Source of the DNA: Weeksellaceae bacterium | GTDB taxonomy: Bacteria > Bacteroidota > Bacteroidia > Flavobacteriales > Weeksellaceae | DNA: 64,000 nucleotides | Direction of reading: 5' to 3' | Assembly: GCA_949788275.1 (NCBI GenBank) | Contig: OX460916.1 | Coordinates: 2,046,001 to 2,110,000, forward strand | Shown here: positions 44,727 to 53,882 of the stretch, piece after piece | How the letters are laid out: each line of letters starts with the position of its first letter | Numbering within the stretch: position 1 is the stretch's first letter | The notes under the pieces: generated by a model | What the model saw: only the letters and a program-made list of their open reading frames with translations | The model's database searches: none | Told to the model about the DNA's origin: nothing | Translations under genes and position numbers: made by a program

Positions 44727-46352
44727 ATGAATTACAAACCCACTATAGCGAGCCTCCTCTTTATTTTTACCTTATTTTTTAGTTGCTCCGACAACAAAGA
44801 TTATGTTGATTATATTCCTGCTGATACCACCTTTGTACTTTCACTTAATCCGAAATCATTAGCGAGTAAAGGGAATTTTAGCGAACTGGATCAATATGCT
44901 TTTTTTGAGGTATTGGAGAAAAATTATTTGTCGACTTCGCCAGCATTGAAAGGTTTATGGACCAACATGCAATCTTCGCCTTATAATGCTGGAATAGACA
45001 TCATTAGTCCGATTTATGTTTTTGGCCAGCAAATGGACCATAAAAATATGTTTGCCCTGATAATCAACATGAAGAGCAAGAAACAATTTGAGGAAAACTT
45101 AAAACTGATCTACCAAGAGACTTTAAAGAAGACGATTGAGTTTGAAAAGAAAGACGGATACACGTTTATAAAAAACAACAATAAACCTTTTATGGCGTGG
45201 AATAAGCACCATTTTATTTATTTGGCTGGGGATTATGGCGCCTCAAAAGAAACGTATACACAGTACTTTAATCATATTACACGCTTTTCAACACCTTTAT
45301 CGAACACGGATAGTTTTAGGGATTTTACGACCAAGTCTCAAGATGTTAATTTTTGGTATACAGGTCAGTTTATTCAGGATTTTTTCAAGAATAAACGCCC
45401 CGATTCTAGTGCGATTGATCTAACAAAAAGTTCGTGGTCGAACTATATCACTTTTACCACCGACGGGATTACCTATATTCAGAAATTTCACCCGGATGCG
45501 GTAACCAAAAAACAATTGAAGGCGAAAGGATTTTGGAAAAACCGAATTAACTCGGAAATTTTCGCTTATTTCCCTGAACAATCTTATGCCCATATAGCCT
45601 TGGCTATTTATCCGGAGAATGCCCGCTATGTATGGGAAGACCAACCGTTTGTAGAGCGCTTACTAAAAGACTATTCCATTGATGCAAATCTATTGGCGCA
45701 GAGTTTTGAAGGTGAAGCCTTGGTGAGTGTTTTTGATTTTGAAACAGTGGATGTTTTTAATCAATCTGATTTTTTCGGTAAAAAAGAAAGTCTTTTGAAG
45801 AAAGTGGCTGTACCTCAATTTGCTTTGGCAGGGAGAATGAAAAATGATGCTTTTTATAAAAGTTTGTTAGCGACGTATGGGGATCAACTTCAGGCGAGCG
45901 GGTCGGGCTATGCGTTAGGCGTTTCGCCTAAATTATCGCTTTGGCTAGCCTATGAGAATAATATTTTATACATCACCAACAATCAATTGGCGATGACGCG
46001 TTTTCAGAAAAAGGAAATCGTTGAGAAAAACTTTTTAAAATCGAATTACGCCTTCAACGCCAATAACCCGCTTTTTTCGTATGTTAATTTAGATATATCG
46101 ACGTACAGTCCCGAAATACAACAATTTTTTTATAAACAAATTCCATTGGGTGAAACCCTACAAATGCAAGAATTATTAAAGAATTTTAAGTATGCAGAAT
46201 ACCGTGTAGCCGATCAATACACGAAAAATGGTAAACTCTTTTTTAAAGAAAATAAACAAAATAGTTTGGAAACCATTCTTGAAATGACGGATAAAGTTTA
46301 CGAATTACTTACCGTACCTCAACCCCTAGAAATACCTTTGAATGAAGATTAA
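44727..46352 (+). CDS. DUF4836-like lipoprotein
   Basis: A 541-residue exported lipoprotein: signal sequence with lipobox LFFSCS (Cys at about 20), then DYVDYIPADTTFVLSLNPKSLASKG, a beginning I associate with the DUF4836 family. No transmembrane helix follows. Function is unknown. The gene's end overlaps the ABC ATPase start by 11 bases, so the lipoprotein, ATPase and permease are translated together; the lipoprotein is expected at the periplasmic side of the inner or outer membrane and may be the substrate or partner of the transporter. Confidence 0.75.
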   Translation: MNYKPTIASLLFIFTLFFSCSDNKDYVDYIPADTTFVLSLNPKSLASKGNFSELDQYAFFEVLEKNYLSTSPALKGLWTNMQSSPYNAGIDIISPIYVFGQQMDHKNMFALIINMKSKKQFEENLKLIYQETLKKTIEFEKKDGYTFIKNNNKPFMAWNKHHFIYLAGDYGASKETYTQYFNHITRFSTPLSNTDSFRDFTTKSQDVNFWYTGQFIQDFFKNKRPDSSAIDLTKSSWSNYITFTTDGITYIQKFHPDAVTKKQLKAKGFWKNRINSEIFAYFPEQSYAHIALAIYPENARYVWEDQPFVERLLKDYSIDANLLAQSFEGEALVSVFDFETVDVFNQSDFFGKKESLLKKVAVPQFALAGRMKNDAFYKSLLATYGDQLQASGSGYALGVSPKLSLWLAYENNILYITNNQLAMTRFQKKEIVEKNFLKSNYAFNANNPLFSYVNLDISTYSPEIQQFFYKQIPLGETLQMQELLKNFKYAEYRVADQYTKNGKLFFKENKQNSLETILEMTDKVYELLTVPQPLEIPLNED

Positions 46353-46983
46353 TGTAGATCAATTATTACCAGACCCATTAAAGGATTTTGGATTTTCTGA
46401 ATCGGAAATATGGGCGAATACCTATTCGTTTGAAGCAGGTGCCTACTACCAAATAAATGCCTTTTCGGGCGTTGGGAAGTCGACCTTCTTAGATATTCTC
46501 TACGGTGATCGGAATGATTATTCTGGCGAAGTAACCTTTGACAATTGTTCTATTGCCGATTTTTCTGTTGCCCAATGGGTGAAGTTGAGAAGAGAGAAAT
46601 TGGCATATGTTCTCCAAGGATTGCATTTGTTTGAAGAGCTTACGCTTTTCGAGAATATTGCGTTAAAGAATTCGCTAACGAACCATCAATCGGAAGCCAC
46701 CATTATTGCTTGGATCGATCAACTGGGGCTAAGCAAGCATCTGCATCAAAAGGCGGTTAACCTATCCTATGGTCAACGCCAACGCGTAGCCGTTATTAGA
46801 GCACTTTGTCAGCCTTTTGAGTACATCCTTCTCGACGAACCTTTTAGTCATTTAGACCAAAATAACCAGGGCCTGCTCCTCGATATGATTATTACCGAGG
46901 CCAAGAAGAATAAGGCTGGCATTCTACTAACTTCACTCCATCCATTAACCGATACTCGCCTAAATCATGTTATTAAACTCTAG
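46342..46983 (+). CDS. ABC transporter ATP-binding protein (MacB/LolD-like)
   Basis: A 213-residue ATPase with Walker A FSGVGKSTF (GxGKST form), the Q-loop region YVLQGLHLF, signature LSYGQRQRVAV and Walker B YILLDEPFSHLD, all intact. The length and layout match LolD/MacB-type ATPases that power lipoprotein release or tripartite export. The N-terminus is short compared with LolD. It overlaps both neighbouring genes (by 11 and 17 bases), so the three proteins form one unit. Confidence 0.9.
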   Translation: MKINVDQLLPDPLKDFGFSESEIWANTYSFEAGAYYQINAFSGVGKSTFLDILYGDRNDYSGEVTFDNCSIADFSVAQWVKLRREKLAYVLQGLHLFEELTLFENIALKNSLTNHQSEATIIAWIDQLGLSKHLHQKAVNLSYGQRQRVAVIRALCQPFEYILLDEPFSHLDQNNQGLLLDMIITEAKKNKAGILLTSLHPLTDTRLNHVIKL

Positions 46984-48190
46984 ATCACTCATCGATAAAT
47001 TGGTTCGGAAAAACTTGAGTTTTCTTCGAATTACCAGCTTTTGTTTGTTTGCAATCGTTGGTTTTTTTATTCTACTACTCGCCTCGACCATTTATATGGA
47101 TTATGCGAAGGACTTTGGAAAAGAGAGCGGCTTATGGAAAACCAACTTTGTGGTATTGAATAAAAAGATTAGTAGTTTACAATCCATTACGGGTGAAAAA
47201 TCGACTTTTGATCAATCGGAAATAGACGAGCTAAGTAAGCAGGCTTTTGTCGAAGAACTCGGTGTCTTTAAAAGCAGTCAGTTTCCTGTAAAATTACAAT
47301 TGGGAAATATCGGTGGAATGCGTGGTTTTACCACCGACTTATTTTTGGAATCGGTTCCCGAAAATTTTATTGAGGTTGAAAATTCCGCTTGGCAATGGAC
47401 TACAGACACCCAGTACATTCCGATTATATTACCCAAGAGTTACCTCAACCTCTACAATTTTGGTTTTGCAAGCACCCAGGGCTTACCCCAATTATCGGAA
47501 AATTTATTCACCAAGATTCCTTTTCAATTGGTGTTGGGCAAAGGCGAAAATCAACAGGTTTATCCTGCCAAAATCGTCGATTTTACCACTAAAATTAATA
47601 CCATTCTAGTGCCACCTGCATTTTTAGATTGGGCTAATGAAGAGTTGGCTGCAAAGACGACCGTTGAACCATCGCGGGTTTTACTAAATACACGAATGGA
47701 TCCTGATGCCGATATGCTTCATTATTTTGAGGATAAGAATTACGATGTAAATAAAGACGAGTTAAAGAATAATGAATTGACGTATTATTTACAGTTAGCC
47801 TTTAGTGGCGTTTTGCTGATTGGATTGTTAATTGTAGGCGCTGCTCTTTGGTTAATCTTAATTAATTTTCAATTGATGATTGAGAAGAATAAGAAAAAAA
47901 CAAAAGACCTTTTTTTAATGGGGTATACATTAACTCAACTAAGTAGGCCCTATATAAAATACGCTTGTCTGTTTTTAGTCCTTAGCTATCTTGCGGCTAT
48001 TCCTTTACTGTTTATAAGCGATAGCTTTCTTCAAGAAAAACTCCAACGGTTTATATTCGTAGAACAATCGCAATGGATTAGAATGAGCTGCTATGGAATT
48101 GGATTAGTACTTCTTCTAATTCTCATCAATACCCTTTTTATAAGAACATCTATAAAATCAATTATCACCCATAAAAAAAGAGCTTCCTAG
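46967..48190 (+). CDS. ABC transporter permease, FtsX-like
   Basis: A 407-residue permease with an N-terminal transmembrane helix (about 24-45), a large periplasmic domain (about 50-270) and three more helices near the C-terminus (about 280-305, 330-355, 375-395). This is the MacB/LolE/FtsX topology. It has no extra C-terminal domain. A palindromic hairpin overlaps its stop codon. With the ATPase and the lipoprotein it looks like a mechanotransmission-type transporter; the substrate is unknown. Confidence 0.82.
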   Translation: MLLNSRSLIDKLVRKNLSFLRITSFCLFAIVGFFILLLASTIYMDYAKDFGKESGLWKTNFVVLNKKISSLQSITGEKSTFDQSEIDELSKQAFVEELGVFKSSQFPVKLQLGNIGGMRGFTTDLFLESVPENFIEVENSAWQWTTDTQYIPIILPKSYLNLYNFGFASTQGLPQLSENLFTKIPFQLVLGKGENQQVYPAKIVDFTTKINTILVPPAFLDWANEELAAKTTVEPSRVLLNTRMDPDADMLHYFEDKNYDVNKDELKNNELTYYLQLAFSGVLLIGLLIVGAALWLILINFQLMIEKNKKKTKDLFLMGYTLTQLSRPYIKYACLFLVLSYLAAIPLLFISDSFLQEKLQRFIFVEQSQWIRMSCYGIGLVLLLILINTLFIRTSIKSIITHKKRAS

Positions 48191-48204
48191 GAAGCTCTTT
48201 GATG
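48177..48204. terminator. Palindromic terminator at the end of the ABC unit
   Basis: AAAGAGCTTCCTAGGAAGCTCTTT is a 24-base palindrome that includes the TAG stop of the permease. The T-run is short, so efficiency is uncertain; it may serve both this unit and the convergent barrel gene. Confidence 0.6.
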
Positions 48205-48224
48205 TTATAAAAATGCGTTAGGGA

Positions 48225-48881
48225 TTAGAAAGAATATCCTACACCTAAAACAAATGAGTTGTTTTTAATATCTAAAGAAGAACCTTCAGAGTTTCTGTCA
48301 CCTACTTTAGTAAGTCCCATGTAGTAACGTACACCAACATTAATGTTATCGGTAACGTTATAACCTACACCAAAATTAACTCCAAAATCGATGTTTTCAA
48401 CTTCACTTTTCATATCTGTTTTTACAATTGTTTCTTTAACAACTGTTCCGTTAGATATTTTTTCTTTACTTTCATTACTTGCGTAAATGTTAAATCCAAT
48501 TTGTGGACCAGCTTCAATGTTGAAACGAGATGCACCTGGGTAATATTTAAACATTACAGGAACCGTAATATAATCTAATGTTGTTCTATCCGATGTTCTT
48601 ACTTTCCCTAAGTTGTTAACAACTTCTTCTGTTTTTAATTTACCACCAATACGAGAGTAATTAACCTCTGGTTGAATAGCCACACGTTCGTTTAATGGAA
48701 AATGAGCATATAAACCAGCTTGAAGACCTACTCTATATTCTGTGTCGTGTACGTCTTTCCCATTGAAAGAAGAAAGGTTTAAACTTGTCTTAACCCCGAA
48801 TTGAGGATCCAACGTTTTTTCTTGAGCGTTCACATTTACTAAACCAACCACCGCAGCAGCTACAAAAAATAACTTTTTCAT
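48225..48881 (-). CDS. Outer-membrane beta-barrel porin-family protein
   Basis: A 218-residue protein with signal peptide MKKLFFVAAAVVGLVNVNAQ and an eight-stranded outer-membrane barrel. The strands alternate aromatic/polar residues, with PEVNYSRIGGKL and the final SFVLGVGYSF ending in Phe, the standard barrel-assembly C-terminus. It resembles the PorT/porin family barrels common in Bacteroidetes. Function is not known; it may be a structural envelope barrel. Confidence 0.85.
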   Translation of the reverse strand: MKKLFFVAAAVVGLVNVNAQEKTLDPQFGVKTSLNLSSFNGKDVHDTEYRVGLQAGLYAHFPLNERVAIQPEVNYSRIGGKLKTEEVVNNLGKVRTSDRTTLDYITVPVMFKYYPGASRFNIEAGPQIGFNIYASNESKEKISNGTVVKETIVKTDMKSEVENIDFGVNFGVGYNVTDNINVGVRYYMGLTKVGDRNSEGSSLDIKNNSFVLGVGYSF

Positions 48882-49018
48882 TTTTTAAGAATTTAATTTT
48901 GTTTTCTGGTATATTACAACAACAATGCCAAAACACACAACTACAAGCAACTAACAAGCAATTCGCTGATAATCAACACGAAATAATAATCACGAAATAA
49001 GCGAACTGCCATTATTTA

Positions 49019-49048
49019 TCAAAAAAAGACCTCGCTATGCGAGGTCTT
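49019..49048 (-). terminator. Terminator of the 174-residue barrel gene
   Basis: AAGACCTCGC/GCGAGGTCTT (10-bp stem) with loop TAT, followed by seven T on the minus strand, 22 bases after the stop codon. Confidence 0.85.
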
Positions 49049-49070
49049 CTATATAATGTGACACTATGCC

Positions 49071-49595
49071 TTAGAATTTATAAGCGAAACCGATCGCTAC
49101 CGCATCAGCTGCTGCGTCAATATCTGTAAATTTTGCATCTAGCTTAGAGTTAATACCTTTATAAGCTGCATAGATATCAAAAGTTGATGCAGAGTAACCT
49201 ACTTTAGGTTGGTAATAAAAACCTCCTTTCCAATCGTCATTCGTTGCAAAAGCATATCCTAAATCAGCTCCTACAAAGAAGTTATCTCCTAAACCTAATT
49301 TAGCAGAAGCAGCCAATGGAATAAATCCGAAATCATCTACTTTACCTACTTTGTTTCCACCAACTTTAAGGTCTTTTCCAATAAAGTGATCGTATCCTGT
49401 TGCAATACCTAATTTAAAGTTGTTCGCTACAGGGTGTAAATAAGCAAGGTCTAAACCGATGTTAAAAGACGATACATCTGATGTATCTCCTACTGGAATA
49501 CCTACGTGCACTCCTGCTTCAACTCCTGTCGTTTGAGCTGAAACTCCTACTAATCCTGCTACTGCAAATAATGCTGTTAATACTACTTTTTTCAT
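49071..49595 (-). CDS. Small outer-membrane beta-barrel protein
   Basis: A 174-residue protein with a signal peptide ending GVSAQ and a compact barrel whose last strand is DAVAIGFAYKF, ending in Phe. It resembles OmpW/OprF-like small barrels of Bacteroidetes without any catalytic motif. It is a single-gene unit between two terminators, so it is expressed from its own promoter, which I could not place. Function unknown. Confidence 0.85.
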   Translation of the reverse strand: MKKVVLTALFAVAGLVGVSAQTTGVEAGVHVGIPVGDTSDVSSFNIGLDLAYLHPVANNFKLGIATGYDHFIGKDLKVGGNKVGKVDDFGFIPLAASAKLGLGDNFFVGADLGYAFATNDDWKGGFYYQPKVGYSASTFDIYAAYKGINSKLDAKFTDIDAAADAVAIGFAYKF

Positions 49596-49727
49596 CTTTT
49601 ATAAATTTAATTGTTGTTTTACTTTTTAATAATTTTCTAAACAGGTAATTTCAACTAACGTGCCAAAGTTTGACAATTATGTTAAACATTCACAGAATTC
49701 TGATCTAAATCATTTTTAAAAAAGGTT

Positions 49728-49766
49728 AAAAAAAACAAAGGCGACCCGTTATGGGTCGCCTTTGTT
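49728..49766 (-). terminator. Terminator of the GT117 gene
   Basis: AACAAAGGCGACCC (49734-49747) pairs with GGGTCGCCTTTGTT (49753-49766) with a 5-base loop; on the minus strand it is followed by TTTTTT. Confidence 0.9.
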
Positions 49767-49784
49767 AATTTATATTGGAGCGAA

Positions 49785-52700
49785 TTATTGCTCAACCATC
49801 TTATAGAGAATTGCTTGTTGCTTTTTGGCATAGATCGTATCAATTTCTGCCGCGACACCAATTAACTCATTTAAGAAATTAAATTGATTCATAATTTTCA
49901 CTTCATCATTATCATCTATTTTCCCATCGGCCAATAGATCTTTATACAATTGTTGGAACTTCTCTTTATAAGGACCAAAGTCTTGTTCGAAAAGCTGAAT
50001 GGCTTTTTCTTTATCACCGCGTTCGCTTAAAGCAGAGACCTCATTGTATAACGCCATCATTAAATCGTTTCTCGCCATCGCTAAGTCACTGCTAACGGTA
50101 TTGCGAAGATGAACAGGAAGGCTTTCAAAGAAGTTAATCTTGTCGTTGGTGTTCTTACGCACATAGGCAAAAAGATCCGATGCCTTTTTATCTTCACCTG
50201 CTTTTAAGTATAAACCAGCAATACGACTAACCCCGTAACCGATATCATATTGGCTCCACGCAGGAATTTCCAACATCACTTTATCCAACACAGCGACCGC
50301 TTCTTTGGTACGGCCTTCAATCAATAAATCATCGGCTAAACGAACTGCTGTATTTCTATAAGAAGACGTATAGTTACGTTCGGTAATACTAAAAGATGCA
50401 TCGGGGTTATTATAACCCGACCATTTAAACGAGTTAAACGTACGCAACAATTCTTTGGTATCAGATGCACCAATCACACCCCCTTTACCAAACTGATTGT
50501 AAATAGGCACTAATTTATAGCTTAAACCAGCCGCCATTAAGTAATCGTTCATATAAAAGGTATTTCCTGGCTCAGAGATTCCGCCGCCACTAAAGTAAAT
50601 TGAACGATCCCATTGGTAATTGGCCATCATAGACAACATCATTAAATCGGCTTTATATAAAGTGGTCGGTTTAATATCAATGGTTAAATGATCAACAATC
50701 TGATCGGCAAAACGCTTATCTACAATTCCATATTTCAACGCATTGGCTTTATTCACAGGAATGGTAATTTTAGAAACCGGTAAAAAGTTCACTGCACCCA
50801 CTTCATAGCCAAAATAATCTGCTAAAGCCAATTTCTCGGGCGATTTATTGTCCAAGATAAACGCAACCGCTTCTTTCGCTGTCATGCTATCTTTTTCAAC
50901 ATATTTCTGTAGAGGCGCTAAACTTTGGTACACTTTCAAGACTTGCGAAGGATCAATTTCAGCATCCACCAAATAAGCTGAAACCTGATCAGAAGGTAAC
51001 TGACTTAATGTCGCTAATGTTTGCCCAGACTCTGGTTTAATGAATGAATTCAATTGATCAAAAATATTCTTAATCGATCCACCCACCATAAAAATATTGT
51101 CATTGCTTCCGCTTTTATAATCCGACGGTTTTAAGTTCGACGGTAAACCAGGAGCATCATATGTTTTACGCAATAACTGCTCTATATTCCAAGGCGATTG
51201 GGCCAAGGTTAAATTCGCAATCTTCACATCATCACGGAAATTTTCAGTTTCTTGTAGTCCCCATAATGGGTAAGTATCGTTATCACCATACACAAAAAGA
51301 ACCGAATTCTGATCCAATGGATTCAGGTAATTATAGGCTAGTGAATAAGCCACCGAACGCTCCGAACGATCGTGATCATCCCAGTTCTGGAAGCCCATCA
51401 ATGCAGGAATACCAGCTAAAATAGCCACTAAACCAATCGCTAAAGCCGGTTTAACCTCACGTTCTTTTTGCAGTTTCTTCCACAACAAATAAATACCTTG
51501 CACGCCTAGTCCTACCCAAATAGAGAAGGCATAGAACGAACTCACCAACGCATAATCGCGTTCACGAGGCTCAAAAGGTTTTACCGACGTATAAATAATA
51601 ATACCAATACTTGTTAAAAAGAAGAGTGAAAGCAACGACCACCAATTCACAAAATTTCTATTTAATTGGATAAATAATCCAATTAAACCTAAAATTAAAG
51701 GCAACATATAATAGACGTTTGTTCCGTCGTTGATGTATTCTGAAGGCAATTTCGATTGATCTCCTAAACGCGGGTTATCGATAAAAGGAATTCCCGATAT
51801 CCAGTTCCCTTTCGTCACTTCAAAGTTCCCTTCCAAATCGTTTTGACGACCCGAGAAGTTCCACATAAAATAACGAACAAACATATAGTTAATCTGGTAA
51901 TCTAAGAAGTAGTTCACCTGTTGACCAAATGTAGGCGGTTCAATATCTAAGAATTCACTGAATTTTTTAAGATCAGCCACCTTTAATTGTCGGGCTTGAC
52001 GCTTTGCCATTAGTTCGGCATACACCTCTTTCGCTTGATCGTCGTTGTAAAATTTCGCATTCAATGAAAACTCAGGAAAGCCATAAACGGCCGCATAATT
52101 TTCCATCACTTCTGGGCGACCAGAATCGAACATTTTCGGAAAAAACTTCATGTACTTATCGTTATAGACGTAATCTATCCGATCGGCTACCTTCACGTAT
52201 TTCCCTAAACGATTATCTTTTGCGTATTCTACACCACGCACGGTTTTATCGTAATTGCCATTGGCATCACGTTCAATACCATCGTTGGCAATAGCAGCGG
52301 TATAAACAGGACCATACATTACAGGCCATGTACCGTATTGCTCACGATTAAAATAATCTAATACCCCTAAAGCAGTATCAGGATCATTTAAATTCATATG
52401 AGGATTCGCATTGGCGCGAATAGGAATTACCAACCAAGACGAAAAACCAATCAACATAAACACCACACACCACGAAATGGTATTGGCCAAGGCCGATCCG
52501 TATTTATGACTCGCTTTTATAATTAAATAAATAACAATAATTAACAAAAAGGCAGCGATAATTGACCCCGAATGAAACGGCATCCCCAAGTTATTCACCA
52601 CAAAAATTTCGGTTTTACCGAAAAATGACATGGTAACGGGGAAAATAATTTTAAACGTAAACGCCAAAACACCTAATGTGATTAGGTTGGCGATGACAAA

Positions 52701-53375
52701 CCCTTTTACTGTAAACTTATATTTACGAGCGTAATAGACATAACAAACCGCTGGCACAGCTAAAATAGCCATTAAGTGAACCCCTACAGAAAGACCAATA
52801 ATTAACGAAATAATCACTAACCATTTATTCCCTCTCGCGGTATCAGCCACCGGATCCCAGCGTGTAATTAACCATAAAATTAACGCTGTAAATAAAGAAG
52901 CCATGGCATACACCTCACCTTCCACAGCCGAAAACCAAAAAGTATCGCTAAACATAAACACAGCCGAACCAATTAATCCACTCCCAAGCGCAATTATTTT
53001 CTCGGTGGTTGTTAGAGCTACCGCATCAACAGAGCTAGGCTCCTGAGATGCACTAAACATTTTACGTGCATAATACGTAATGGTCCAGAAGAGTAACATC
53101 ACGGTTAAAGCACTAAAAAGCGCCGAAGTAGAATTGATTAAAATGGCATATTTACCGCCATCGCCAAAAGCTAAACCAGACCACACCGCACCAAACAACT
53201 GAAAAACAGCTGCTCCAGGCGCATGCGTCACACCCAACTTGGCCGAAGACACTATATATTCACCACAATCCCACAAACTTAGATAGCGTTCCATGGTTGC
53301 TAGGTACACAACTGCACCAATGGCAAACATAGCCCACCCTAAGATGTTGTTCCATTTTTTGAAATTAATTTCCAT
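49785..53375 (-). CDS. GT117/DUF2723-family membrane glycosyltransferase-like protein
   Basis: A 1196-residue protein. Residues ~10-330 have about ten transmembrane helices with the family N-terminus YLSLWDCGEYIVSSAKLGVTH; a second helical block lies around 555-690; the remainder is a soluble domain with helical repeats. DUF2723 (GT117) proteins are thought to be protein O-mannosyltransferase-like C-type glycosyltransferases of Bacteroidetes. The conserved DCGE near residue 35 fits the catalytic acidic residue of GT-C enzymes. It stands alone between its promoter and terminator. The donor and acceptor are unknown. Confidence 0.88.
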   Translation of the reverse strand: MEINFKKWNNILGWAMFAIGAVVYLATMERYLSLWDCGEYIVSSAKLGVTHAPGAAVFQLFGAVWSGLAFGDGGKYAILINSTSALFSALTVMLLFWTITYYARKMFSASQEPSSVDAVALTTTEKIIALGSGLIGSAVFMFSDTFWFSAVEGEVYAMASLFTALILWLITRWDPVADTARGNKWLVIISLIIGLSVGVHLMAILAVPAVCYVYYARKYKFTVKGFVIANLITLGVLAFTFKIIFPVTMSFFGKTEIFVVNNLGMPFHSGSIIAAFLLIIVIYLIIKASHKYGSALANTISWCVVFMLIGFSSWLVIPIRANANPHMNLNDPDTALGVLDYFNREQYGTWPVMYGPVYTAAIANDGIERDANGNYDKTVRGVEYAKDNRLGKYVKVADRIDYVYNDKYMKFFPKMFDSGRPEVMENYAAVYGFPEFSLNAKFYNDDQAKEVYAELMAKRQARQLKVADLKKFSEFLDIEPPTFGQQVNYFLDYQINYMFVRYFMWNFSGRQNDLEGNFEVTKGNWISGIPFIDNPRLGDQSKLPSEYINDGTNVYYMLPLILGLIGLFIQLNRNFVNWWSLLSLFFLTSIGIIIYTSVKPFEPRERDYALVSSFYAFSIWVGLGVQGIYLLWKKLQKEREVKPALAIGLVAILAGIPALMGFQNWDDHDRSERSVAYSLAYNYLNPLDQNSVLFVYGDNDTYPLWGLQETENFRDDVKIANLTLAQSPWNIEQLLRKTYDAPGLPSNLKPSDYKSGSNDNIFMVGGSIKNIFDQLNSFIKPESGQTLATLSQLPSDQVSAYLVDAEIDPSQVLKVYQSLAPLQKYVEKDSMTAKEAVAFILDNKSPEKLALADYFGYEVGAVNFLPVSKITIPVNKANALKYGIVDKRFADQIVDHLTIDIKPTTLYKADLMMLSMMANYQWDRSIYFSGGGISEPGNTFYMNDYLMAAGLSYKLVPIYNQFGKGGVIGASDTKELLRTFNSFKWSGYNNPDASFSITERNYTSSYRNTAVRLADDLLIEGRTKEAVAVLDKVMLEIPAWSQYDIGYGVSRIAGLYLKAGEDKKASDLFAYVRKNTNDKINFFESLPVHLRNTVSSDLAMARNDLMMALYNEVSALSERGDKEKAIQLFEQDFGPYKEKFQQLYKDLLADGKIDDNDEVKIMNQFNFLNELIGVAAEIDTIYAKKQQAILYKMVEQ

Positions 53376-53398
53376 TTTATTTATAACATGTTATACTG

Positions 53399-53406
53399 CG
53401 AAAATA
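53399..53406 (-). promoter_or_regulatory. -7 box of the GT117 gene (TTCG variant)
   Basis: Minus strand TATTTTCG, one base from TAnnTTTG, 23 bases upstream of the start codon. Confidence 0.45.
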
Positions 53407-53560
53407 AGATAAAATTGTTTAAAATCAGCAGTTCCATTCGACTGTTCGTAAATATTTCATCAAATCGGTTCATTTTGCTTCACCTTTCAAAAAAAAAGAA
53501 ATCGGTGTCTTCCTATCCACCTCCCCATACCAACCTAATTAGGTCTTAAAAAAAATAATT

Positions 53561-53663
53561 GGGCGGCTGCTACGCACCGGGCTATTCGCTAAATCTTTGC
53601 TGCCTAAAATTCCTGTAAAAAAATCCAATATTCGGTTGGGCAGCAAAGGATACCGCTGCTATC
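53561..53663 (+). repeat. Structured intergenic repeat, copy C, left part (split by IS110)
   Basis: Begins GGGCGGC, mini-hairpin TGC-TAC-GCA, then CCGGGCTATTCGCTAAATC, apical stem TTTGCTGCC/GGCAGCAAA, and GGATACCGCTGCTATC, where the IS begins. The missing tail CCTGCCGC is found at 55001-55008. The two outer arms GCGGC and GCCGC, now about 1.4 kb apart, are complementary, which shows that one element was interrupted. Confidence 0.85.
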
Positions 53664-53680
53664 TCTTAGGTTTGTATAAA

Positions 53681-53862
53681 TAAAAAAGATTAATAAATTA
53701 GAGTATTGTTTAATCAAGATTACAACTAGTAAAGGCGCTTTTAGCTTCTATCCAAGTTTTAAGACTTATGCAGGGATTTAATCCTTTACTAGTTTTTTAA
53801 ACAAGCTTCAAATAGAAATTTAGGAAAGACCTATTATCAGAGAATTGAAAGTGTTTAAAATG
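53681..53862 (+). ncRNA. Bridge RNA of the IS110 element (predicted)
   Basis: Two stem-loops fold by eye. The target-binding loop has a 12-bp outer stem (53724-53735 with 53783-53794). Its 5' arm is GCTTCTATC (53744-53752), matching the left target GCTGCTATC with one mismatch; its 3' arm GCAGGGAT (53770-53777) is the exact complement of the right flank ATCCCTGC; an apical AAGT/ACTT stem sits between. The donor-binding loop is closed by TTTTAAACA/TGTTTAAAA and CTTCAA/TTGAAAG. It carries ATAGAAAT (53812-53819), identical to the right IS end, and AGAGA (53839-53843), complementary to TCTCT at the left end. A 5' hairpin (53688-53715) precedes both loops. This is the architecture described for IS621 bridge RNA. 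Confidence 0.78.
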
Positions 53863-53882
53863 TAATCTTAATCATAAAAGAT

